Both the position numbers and the translations under genes were made by a program. A DNA stretch of 64,000 nt, taken from NCBI GenBank assembly GCA_017428325.1, contig JAFRRA010000004.1, positions 62,001-126,000 on the forward strand. The letters run 5' to 3'. Origin of the DNA: Bacteroidales bacterium. Its GTDB lineage: Bacteria; Bacteroidota; Bacteroidia; Bacteroidales; UBA932. Shown piece after piece: positions 35,462-42,105 of this stretch (position 1 is its first letter; each line of letters begins with the position of its first letter). The notes under the pieces were generated by a model. That model was not told the DNA's origin, searched no databases, and saw only the letters and a list, made by a program, of their open reading frames with translations.

Positions 35462-36526
35462 ATGATTTACGAAGGAAAAAAGAAAATCTGGGCAGAGTAC
35501 CAGAAAGAGATACCGGAAGACCATTACTTCTATGTAAGAAGCTGCATCAGGCAGTCTTTCTTCCCCGCTTCTGAGGCTACCTTCCTGGACATTACCCGGA
35601 ACAAACTGGGAAAGGACATATTTGAGACCGAGCACCACACTACCTGCGGCGGCATTGCCTATCATTCGGACGCCATTCCGCAGGAGACAGCTATGACTAT
35701 CATAGCCAGGCAGTTTGCACTGATGCACAAATACGGCTATGAAAATTACGTATGCTCCTGCATCACCTCTTTCGGCCTGTACTGCGAGACTCTGGAGACA
35801 TGGAGGGAGTATCCGGAACTCCAGCAGAAAATTGCTGAGAACCTCTGGAAGACCTGCCACCTTGAATTCGCCAAGCCAAAGTTCCTGGTTCACGCCAGCG
35901 ACCTTATCTTCAAATACAGGATGCAGATTGCGGCAAAGAGCAAATTCAAGCTGGTAAACAAGAATACCGGAGAGCCTCTCAGGGTTGTGGAGCATATCGG
36001 TTGCCACTACTCAAAGATGTTCCCTTCCAAAGGCGTGGGAGGAGCAGAGTATCCTTATGTGCTAGTGGGAATGGTAGAAGCCTGGGGCGGCCAAATCGTT
36101 GATTATCCCGAAAGGAGACATTGCTGCGGCTTCGGGTTCAGGCAGTATTTCATAAAGGGCAACCGCGGATACTCGCTTTCCAATACTCACAAGAAATTCG
36201 AGAGTATGGAGCCTTTCAAGCCGGATATGATAATCACAAACTGCCCTGGATGCCCTTATTTCCTGGACAGATGGCAGTATGTTATCGCCGAGACCGAAGG
36301 AAAGACCTACGGGCAGGACGGGCACGGAATACCGGTATTCACCTACGAGGAAGTGGCAGGCCTTGTGATGGGCTACGATCCTTGGGATCTGGGCCTGCAG
36401 ACCCATCAGGTAAGTGTGGAACCACTGCTTGACAAGATTGGAATACCTTACGACCCCGCTAAGAAATATCTGGGCAAGAACGGGAAATATCTCGGTGAGC
36501 CTGAAAAACCACATTGTCTGAAGTAA
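35462..36526 (+). CDS. HdrB-like CCG-domain protein
   Basis: Predicted catalytic subunit of 354 residues, similar to HdrB, which in methanogens carries noncubane [4Fe-4S] clusters that split a disulfide. The C-terminal cysteine-rich motif is canonical: GCHYSK, then CCGFGF in the middle and CPGCPYF at the end. The N-terminal motif is degenerate: Cys28, then Thr61-Cys62 in place of the Cys-Cys pair, then Cys98 and Cys100 as CSC. One noncubane cluster may therefore be altered or missing. A 3-nt gap separates it from the HdrC-like gene and 4 nt from the HdrA-like flavoprotein. Substrate is unknown; it need not be a CoM/CoB disulfide. Confidence 0.86.
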   Translation: MIYEGKKKIWAEYQKEIPEDHYFYVRSCIRQSFFPASEATFLDITRNKLGKDIFETEHHTTCGGIAYHSDAIPQETAMTIIARQFALMHKYGYENYVCSCITSFGLYCETLETWREYPELQQKIAENLWKTCHLEFAKPKFLVHASDLIFKYRMQIAAKSKFKLVNKNTGEPLRVVEHIGCHYSKMFPSKGVGGAEYPYVLVGMVEAWGGQIVDYPERRHCCGFGFRQYFIKGNRGYSLSNTHKKFESMEPFKPDMIITNCPGCPYFLDRWQYVIAETEGKTYGQDGHGIPVFTYEEVAGLVMGYDPWDLGLQTHQVSVEPLLDKIGIPYDPAKKYLGKNGKYLGEPEKPHCLK

Positions 36527-36530
36527 AGTT

Positions 36531-37544
36531 ATGAAAAACAACATATTAGTCATAGGAGGCGGACCTGCCGGACTTGAAGCGTCATCAATCCTGTCCCGTA
36601 TGGGGTATAACGTCATTCTGGCTGAAAAAGAAAAACTGCTGGGCGGCCATCTGGCAAAGTGGGACCGCCTGTTTCCGGACCAGGTTCCGGCAAAGGAAGT
36701 CCTGAATGATATGCTTGGAAGGATGGATGGAGTGAAATGCTTCACCGAAACAAAGGTAAACTCCATCAACCTACTGGAAAATTCATATAATGCCATGCTT
36801 TCCAACGGAATAACCGTTCTGGCGGATGCTGTTCTGCTGGCCAGCGGATTCGATCTGTTCAAGGCAGAGAAAAAAGAGGAATACGGCTACGGCATTTATG
36901 AGGGAGTGCTGACCAACGCAGACCTGGAAAAGGCGTTCCAGGAAGGGAAGAAGAGTTCCCCTGCTCCACGTGCCATAGGATTCGTCCATTGCGTGGGAAG
37001 CAGAGATGAAAAAGCCGGCAATCCGGCCTGTTCAAAGGTATGCTGCGCAACCGCTGTAAAACAGGCAATTGAAACCAAAGAACTCTATCCTGAGGCTGAC
37101 GTGTACTGTTTCTATATGGATCTGAGAATGTTCGGACGCCACTACGAGGACCTTTACCTCAGGGCGCAGAAATCAGGCATCAGGTTCATAAGGGGAAGAG
37201 TAAGCGAGGTGGCTGAAACCGCTGAAGGGAGACTTCTGGTCAAGGCGGAAGACACCCTTTCCAGCAAACCGTTGAAAGTCACCCTGGACCGCCTGGTTCT
37301 GATGGCAGGGATGAGGCCGTCAAAGACCGGCCACGATGTGGGCAGGCAGCTGAACCTGAGCATTGAGGATGACGGATTCTTCTCAGCGAAGGATGGACTG
37401 CAGAATCTCCAGAAGAGCAAACTCCCGGGATTTTTCTATGCAGGAGCCTGCACCGGTCCAAAGACCCTTCCTGACACCCTTCACGAGGCCCGCAGCGCTG
37501 CAATGGAGATAGACAGGTACATCAAAGAAAACTTCAGGAAATGA
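36531..37544 (+). CDS. Short HdrA/QmoA-like FAD oxidoreductase
   Basis: Flavoprotein of 337 residues. It starts with the FAD dinucleotide motif VIGGGPAGLEASSIL and has an HdrA-type core, visible as FVHCVGSRDEKAGNPACSK with CCATAVKQA, then YMDLRMFGRHYEDLY. The C-terminal part has FFYAGACTGPKTLPDT, also typical of HdrA. It is much shorter than methanogen HdrA (about 650 residues) and has no ferredoxin domains of its own. It is closest in size to the QmoA-type subunits of membrane-linked complexes. Flavin-based bifurcation needs more partners and cannot be claimed. The stop overlaps the next gene (ATGA at 37541-37544). Confidence 0.86.
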   Translation: MKNNILVIGGGPAGLEASSILSRMGYNVILAEKEKLLGGHLAKWDRLFPDQVPAKEVLNDMLGRMDGVKCFTETKVNSINLLENSYNAMLSNGITVLADAVLLASGFDLFKAEKKEEYGYGIYEGVLTNADLEKAFQEGKKSSPAPRAIGFVHCVGSRDEKAGNPACSKVCCATAVKQAIETKELYPEADVYCFYMDLRMFGRHYEDLYLRAQKSGIRFIRGRVSEVAETAEGRLLVKAEDTLSSKPLKVTLDRLVLMAGMRPSKTGHDVGRQLNLSIEDDGFFSAKDGLQNLQKSKLPGFFYAGACTGPKTLPDTLHEARSAAMEIDRYIKENFRK

Positions 37545-37867
37545 TAGACTTCGGATTCAGTGTCAGCCCCAGTTCGAGAATAAACCTCGATAACGCGGAC
37601 AAGGAGAAATTCGCCCGTCTGGCCATCGCTGAGCCTGATGTGCTCAAATGCATGGCCTGCGGAAGCTGCACTGCCAGCTGCACTGCCGGCGCCTTTGAAG
37701 ACACCAGCCTTAGAAGAGCTATCCTTTCTCTCCAGAACGGACTCAGCGATGATGCTTCCAAACTATTGAGTCACTGTATGTTGTGTGGGAAATGCACTAT
37801 GGTTTGTCCAAGAGGCATAAATACCCGCCACCTCATATTGTCGATACAAAAAATCTACTCCCTATGA
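37541..37867 (+). CDS. Small two-cluster [4Fe-4S] protein (second HdrC-like subunit)
   Basis: The 108-residue protein carries two [4Fe-4S] motifs, CMACGSCTASCTAG near residues 37-50 and CMLCGKCTMVCPRG near 79-92. The first lacks the usual proline after the fourth cysteine (CT instead of CP). Its size and position between an HdrA-like and an HdrD-like gene suggest an electron bridge to the membrane subunit, like HdrC2 in sHdr systems. It overlaps both neighbours by 4 nt (ATGA at 37541 and 37864), indicating tight translational coupling and fixed stoichiometry. Confidence 0.84.
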   Translation: MIDFGFSVSPSSRINLDNADKEKFARLAIAEPDVLKCMACGSCTASCTAGAFEDTSLRRAILSLQNGLSDDASKLLSHCMLCGKCTMVCPRGINTRHLILSIQKIYSL

Positions 37868-39768
37868 TCCATCTTCTGTCAGCCACAGTGCATCAGATTA
37901 CACCGGAAGGGATCATAGACAGATACCCTAACAGCTACAATCATTTTGTACTGCCTTTTGTAATTGGAATAACCTTTATCCTGATTTACCTTTTCATAGG
38001 TCTGATCAGGATACTTTACCACCTGAGCGGAGAAGACAGGATCAAGCTCCTCAAATCCCTGTTCAACCCAAAGACCGCCTGGAAAAACATAAAGGATATA
38101 TTCTGCGACTGCCTGCTGCACACCAAGATATGGAAGAGAAAGCCACTTCTGGGCTACATGCATTCGGCGATAGCTTTCGGATGGTTCCTGCTTATCGTGG
38201 TCGGACATATAGAGGTATGGCTTTTTGCTCCGAGACATCTCTCAGGACTTACAGAGGGCTCTCTTTACTACCCTATTTTCTACAGGTTCTTCATCTGGAT
38301 TAATCCGGCTCACGAAACCCTCAGGGGCTCCGTGTTCTTCTTCATAATGGATTTCCTGCTGCTGTACGTCCTCAGCGGCATCGGACTGGCCATGTTCAAG
38401 AGAGTCAGATCCATAGCCCTGGGAATGAGACACACCACCAAGCCATCGCTGGCAGACCGCATTGCGCTTTACTGCCTGTGGCTGATTTTTCCACTAAGGC
38501 TTCTGGCAGAAGGTTTTACCGCTGACCTTAGCGGAGGAGGATTCCTGACAAGACCGCTCAACTGGGTGTTCAGGGCATTCTTCGGTAACGAGCTGAATTT
38601 CCTCCCGACCTGGTGGGCCTATTCCATCTGCCTGGGACTCTTCTTCATTGCTATGCCGTTCTCCCGCTATATGCACATCCTGACCGAGCCGCTGCTGATT
38701 CTTTTCCGCAACGCCGGCCTGAAAGTGCGTCATCCGAGAAAGGGATTCGCCGAGGCCGAGATCTACGCCTGCTCAAGTTGCGGACTCTGCCTGGATGCAT
38801 GCCCGATGAATGCACAGAAGAAGAACCTCAAATACTCGTCCGTATATTTCATACGTTTCTTGCGCAGGCATAACAAGAAGAAAACCAAAGAGATAGCAGA
38901 AAAGTGCCTGATGTGCGGCAAATGCTATGCGCTCTGCCCTGTAGGAGTCAATTCCCCTGCTATCAGAAGAGCCATAAGGGAAACCCAGAACAATTCCATT
39001 AATTGTAACTACTCCTATCTCGACACTTACGCGGGCAAGGCGGCTGAAGTCCTTTCAGATAAAACCAGAGGAAAGATTCTCTACTTTGCCGGTTGCATGA
39101 GCCATCTTACACCAAAGATCATAAAGTCCATGGAAACAATTCTCCAGGCCAGCGGCCAGGAATATGAATTCATGGACCGCAATGAGGGCATCTGCTGCGG
39201 AAGGCCTCTGATGCTTGCCGGAAGAACTGATGCGGCACGCAAGACCATTGAGGCCAACACCAAGATAATCAAGGACTCCGGATGTACCATCCTGCTCCTG
39301 TCCTGCCCTATCTGCCTCAAGATATTCAAGGAGGAATACTCCCTGAAAGGCATTGAGGTTATCCACTATACCCAGTTCATAGACAGGCTCATTAAGGAAG
39401 GGAAACTGAAGGTTTCAAAATCATCTTCAGCGATAGTTTATCACGACCCTTGCGAACTTGGAAGAGGCTGCGGCATTTACGAAGAGCCAAGGAATGTACT
39501 TAGAGCTGTCGCTGAGTTAAAGAAGGCTTCAAAGGAAAAGGACGAGAGCATATGCTGCGGCTACAGTCTGGGGACACTGACATTGGACGAGAAAGACAAG
39601 GCAAAGATTGCGGAGAGTTCCGTTTCCAGCCTTATGGCTGAGGATCCGGAAGAGATTGTCACCGCCTGCCCTATGTGCTACAGGGCCATAAGGAGCAAGG
39701 CGGAAGTTCCAGTCAAGGACTTCGCCGAGATTGTTTGCGAGAGAATTGAAAACAATGATAAAAACTAA
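37864..39768 (+). CDS. Membrane-bound HdrD-like Fe-S reductase with HdrE/NarI-like N-terminus
   Basis: The protein has 634 residues from the ATG at 37864, which overlaps the preceding stop by ATGA; a reading frame open further upstream is out of register with that gene and was not used. The first 290 residues form several membrane helices with histidines that could bind heme b (YMHSAIAFGW, VVGHIEVWL, RYMHILTEPL), like HdrE, NarI or DsrM. Two [4Fe-4S] motifs follow, CSSCGLCLDACP near 302 and CLMCGKCYALCP near 347. Two CCG domains complete the protein, with ICCGRPLM near 443 and CCGYSLG near 562; each ends in a CPxC motif. It probably exchanges electrons between menaquinone and a thiol/disulfide or sulfur substrate. 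Confidence 0.88.
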   Translation: MIHLLSATVHQITPEGIIDRYPNSYNHFVLPFVIGITFILIYLFIGLIRILYHLSGEDRIKLLKSLFNPKTAWKNIKDIFCDCLLHTKIWKRKPLLGYMHSAIAFGWFLLIVVGHIEVWLFAPRHLSGLTEGSLYYPIFYRFFIWINPAHETLRGSVFFFIMDFLLLYVLSGIGLAMFKRVRSIALGMRHTTKPSLADRIALYCLWLIFPLRLLAEGFTADLSGGGFLTRPLNWVFRAFFGNELNFLPTWWAYSICLGLFFIAMPFSRYMHILTEPLLILFRNAGLKVRHPRKGFAEAEIYACSSCGLCLDACPMNAQKKNLKYSSVYFIRFLRRHNKKKTKEIAEKCLMCGKCYALCPVGVNSPAIRRAIRETQNNSINCNYSYLDTYAGKAAEVLSDKTRGKILYFAGCMSHLTPKIIKSMETILQASGQEYEFMDRNEGICCGRPLMLAGRTDAARKTIEANTKIIKDSGCTILLLSCPICLKIFKEEYSLKGIEVIHYTQFIDRLIKEGKLKVSKSSSAIVYHDPCELGRGCGIYEEPRNVLRAVAELKKASKEKDESICCGYSLGTLTLDEKDKAKIAESSVSSLMAEDPEEIVTACPMCYRAIRSKAEVPVKDFAEIVCERIENNDKN

Positions 39769-39773
39769 ATTAT

Positions 39774-41060
39774 ATGGAAATCAAACCGACTAGCTACCGC
39801 CTGGAAAACTGCTTGACCCACAGAGTGTTCAACGACACCGGATGGCTTATGTCAGACCCGGAGGATTCCCGCCCTTCCCTCGTAAGGGCAATCTATGACA
39901 AGAAACAGATTGAGTTCAAGGATCCGTCTTTCGGATTATACAGGTTCTCCGACTGGCTGCCTGTAAGCCGCGCTCTCAAAGGATCCTGCGCCCCTGTAAC
40001 CTACCGCAGCGAGCACCTGGCAAAGAAACTGGGTCTCAATAACCTATACATCACATACAGCGGATGGTGGCCTGAGAAAGGCGCAACTATGCGCACCTGT
40101 TCTTTCAAGGAAACTGAAGCCTATTCCGTATGCGGAAGGCTGTCCGCAGACAACAAGAGAATCCTGGTGGTTGCCTCCGCCGGCAACACGGCAAGGGCTT
40201 TCTCCCAGGTATGTTCGGACAACAACATACCTCTGGTGATTGCCATACCGGAAGACAACTTGGACGCCCTTTGGTTCAAGGACAGGCTAAACGACTGTGT
40301 AAAAGTGATCTGTCCTCCTAAAGGAAGCGACTATTTCGACGCCATTGCACTGGCTGCCAAACTCAACGCCTCCCCTATGTTCCTGGAAGAAGGAGGAGCC
40401 AAGAACGTGGCCAGGAGAGACGGAATGAGCACAACCGTCCTCTCAGCCGCAGAAGTGATAGGACGGATACCGGACGCCTATTTCCAGGCCGTCGGAAGCG
40501 GCACGGGAACAATCGCCGCATATGAGGCCAATCTTCGCCTTCTGGAAGACGGGCGCTTCGGAGACAACCTTATGAAGCTCATTCCTTCCCAGAACGTTCC
40601 GTTCACCCCTATGTACGATGCGTGGAAAGCACTTAGCCGTAACCTGTTGCCAATGGATGACAATGAAGGCAGGCTAAAAGCCCTTCAGATCAAGGCTTCT
40701 GTCCTCAGCAACCGTAAACCGCCTTTCGCCGTTCCAGGAGGCCTGTTCGACGCCCTTATGGCTACCCGGGGAGACTTCCAGAAAGTCACCAACGGAGAGC
40801 TTACGGATGCTTGCGACATGTTCGCAGAACTCGAAGGCAGCGATATACATCCGGCCGCCGGAGTAGCCGTGGTCAGCCTGGCAAAGGCCCTTAAGGAAGG
40901 CCAGATAACCCCAGACCAGACCATTATGCTTAACGTTACCGGAGGCGGAGAAAAACGCTTCAAGAAAGAGTTTAACTACGTAAACGCAAAGGCAGACCTT
41001 ATCCTCTCTCCTGACTGCAGCGCCACGGAAGTAATAGACAAGGTAACTGCACTGTTCTAG
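39774..41060 (+). CDS. Cysteate synthase (PLP-dependent)
   Basis: Predicted to make L-cysteate from O-phosphoserine and sulfite. The 428-residue protein is related to threonine synthase but matches the cysteate synthase pattern known from Methanosarcina: WWPEKGATMRTCSFKETEAY with the PLP lysine at 112, VASAGNTARAF for the phosphate loop, and GGAKNVARRDGMST and PDAYFQAVGSGTGTIAAYE further on. In methanogens cysteate leads to coenzyme M; in Bacteroidota it starts sulfonolipid (capnine) synthesis. No other sulfonolipid gene is visible here. The ATG is 5 nt after the Hdr-like operon's last stop, and a terminator follows. Threonine synthase is the main alternative and is less likely. Confidence 0.85.
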   Translation: MEIKPTSYRLENCLTHRVFNDTGWLMSDPEDSRPSLVRAIYDKKQIEFKDPSFGLYRFSDWLPVSRALKGSCAPVTYRSEHLAKKLGLNNLYITYSGWWPEKGATMRTCSFKETEAYSVCGRLSADNKRILVVASAGNTARAFSQVCSDNNIPLVIAIPEDNLDALWFKDRLNDCVKVICPPKGSDYFDAIALAAKLNASPMFLEEGGAKNVARRDGMSTTVLSAAEVIGRIPDAYFQAVGSGTGTIAAYEANLRLLEDGRFGDNLMKLIPSQNVPFTPMYDAWKALSRNLLPMDDNEGRLKALQIKASVLSNRKPPFAVPGGLFDALMATRGDFQKVTNGELTDACDMFAELEGSDIHPAAGVAVVSLAKALKEGQITPDQTIMLNVTGGGEKRFKKEFNYVNAKADLILSPDCSATEVIDKVTALF

Positions 41061-41082
41061 GAAACAGACTGGAAGAAAACAA

Positions 41083-41111
41083 AAACGGGGCGGAAATAAT
41101 CCGTCCCGTTT
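41083..41111. terminator. Bidirectional terminator between cysteate synthase and a convergent gene
   Basis: An 11-bp stem (AAACGGGGCGG paired with CCGTCCCGTTT, one G-U pair) has an A-rich flank on the left and a T-rich flank on the right. It can end transcription from both the 41060 and 41132 sides. Confidence 0.8.
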
Positions 41112-41131
41112 AATTTATCCGTATAACAAGA

Positions 41132-41374
41132 TTATTTCTTGCTGGTATCTGACTTGCTGTTGTCTTTCTTGGTAGACTCTTTGTTGTTCTTGTCCTTGCT
41201 GCTGTCTTTCTTGGTGTCTGTCTTCTTGTCAGAAGCTTTTACCTTTTCACCGCTCTTATCCTTCTTCTTGGATTTTTCGAAGGTCTGAGGCTCTGAAACT
41301 GAAGTTGATGCCATAGCGTAAGTTCCACCGAACAGGAACAGGGCAGCGCACATTAAAGCAATGATCTTTTTCAT
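41132..41374 (-). CDS. Small lysine-rich exported protein
   Basis: No known family. The 80-residue protein has a signal peptide MKKIIALMCAALFLFGGTYA. The mature part from about residue 21 is almost entirely Lys, Asp, Ser and Thr, in repeats such as KKDSSKDKNNKESTKKDN. It should be highly charged and unstructured outside the inner membrane. A consensus promoter and its own terminators on both sides show it is an independent, probably well expressed gene. Possible roles include binding polyanions or acting as a lysine or charge reservoir in the envelope, but these are speculation. Confidence 0.7.
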   Translation of the reverse strand: MKKIIALMCAALFLFGGTYAMASTSVSEPQTFEKSKKKDKSGEKVKASDKKTDTKKDSSKDKNNKESTKKDNSKSDTSKK

Positions 41375-41414
41375 AATTGTGAAGTATTAAGGGTTAATAA
41401 TAAAGTTTTCGGTT

Positions 41415-41446
41415 CAAAAATAAAAAAATAATGCTACCGATACAAA
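41415..41446 (-). promoter_or_regulatory. Consensus promoter of the lysine-rich protein gene
   Basis: On the minus strand TTTG (41446-41443), a 20-nt spacer and TATTTTTG (41422-41415) match the Bacteroidota consensus. The ATG at 41374 leaves a leader of about 35 nt. Confidence 0.7.
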
Positions 41447-41466
41447 TTCCGCAAAAATTGAGCCGA

Positions 41467-41500
41467 AAAAAAAACGGATGGCCAGATGGTCATCCGTTTT
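41467..41500 (-). terminator. Terminator of the Ala/Glu-rich lipoprotein gene
   Basis: A perfect 10-bp stem (AAAACGGATG and CATCCGTTTT) encloses a 10-nt loop. On the minus strand it is followed by a run of eight or more T, 22 nt past the stop of the 41522-41812 gene. Confidence 0.85.
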
Positions 41501-41521
41501 ATTAAAGGTCAAAAAGTATGA

Positions 41522-41812
41522 TTACTTCTTGATGGTCTCAGCAGCGTCCTTTACAGCGTCAACTGCACCCTTAACTGCCTCTGCACCTTCCTTAACCTCG
41601 TTGGCAACTTCCTCAACCTTGTTAGCCTCAGCCTCAACTGCCTGAACAGCCTCAGCAGCGGTAACAGCTGTAGAATCAACAACTTCAGTAGCAACCTCAG
41701 TTACCTCGGCAGCAGCCTCAGTAGCCTCGGCAGCAGCCTCCTGAGCAGGAGTGTTGTTCTTGCATGCTACGAATGCAAGAGCTGCAACGGCGATAAACAA
41801 TACCTTCTTCAT
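41522..41812 (-). CDS. Small Ala/Glu/Val-rich helical lipoprotein
   Basis: Not assigned to a family. The 96-residue protein has a signal peptide with lipobox (AALAFVACKNN, lipidated Cys17). The mature part is built of heptad-like Ala-Glu-Val units (AAAEATEAAAEVTEVATEVV, KEGAEAVKGAVDAVKDAAE), which predict one long amphipathic helix or coiled coil. Small helical lipoproteins of this kind can tether the outer membrane to peptidoglycan, as Lpp does in E. coli, but the C-terminal lysines (TIKK) are the only specific hint. It has its own promoter and terminator. The start CKNNTPA recurs in the lipoprotein at 61857. Confidence 0.7.
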   Translation of the reverse strand: MKKVLFIAVAALAFVACKNNTPAQEAAAEATEAAAEVTEVATEVVDSTAVTAAEAVQAVEAEANKVEEVANEVKEGAEAVKGAVDAVKDAAETIKK

Positions 41813-41864
41813 GATCTTGATTTTTAAATGTTAATATATAATAGTCTTGTTTTCTTTGGTGGTG

Positions 41865-41872
41865 CAAATGTA
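41865..41872 (-). promoter_or_regulatory. Consensus -7 box of the Ala/Glu-rich lipoprotein gene
   Basis: TACATTTG on the minus strand matches TAnnTTTG. It lies 52 nt before the ATG, giving a leader of about 45 nt that is AT-rich and without clear structure. The -33 box is not obvious. The remaining 230 bases up to the hydB start hold no gene, and no other site was recognised there. Confidence 0.5.
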
Positions 41873-42105
41873 GAAACGAAAACGGACCAGTGTTTTTAGC
41901 CGGCCATGTTATCAGCGCTTTGTAACAAAAAATTAGCAACAGCCGGAAGAATGGCCCCGTTAACATATTGTTTCAGATTGGAAGGATTTGAAATGTAAAA
42001 TCCTTGTGATTTCGCAGTATTATTGTGAAAATAATTACGGAATTGAAGAAATTTGTCTTATCTTTAACCCCTGAAAACAATATAGAAAAGCATTACCGTT
42101 GTTTT

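Noticed and set aside
34802-36007. 401-codon minus-strand frame across the HdrC- and HdrB-like genes
   Set aside because: The plus-strand genes have exact Fe-S motifs and coupled starts; the antisense product has no recognisable structure.
39774-41060. Threonine synthase annotation
   Set aside because: The motifs around the PLP lysine and GGAKNVARRDG fit cysteate synthase better, although a search against both families should be run to settle it.
42025-42105. Upstream ATG for hydB
   Set aside because: Adds 27 residues that do not look like the conserved N-terminal domain; the ATG at 42106 begins the usual helix.
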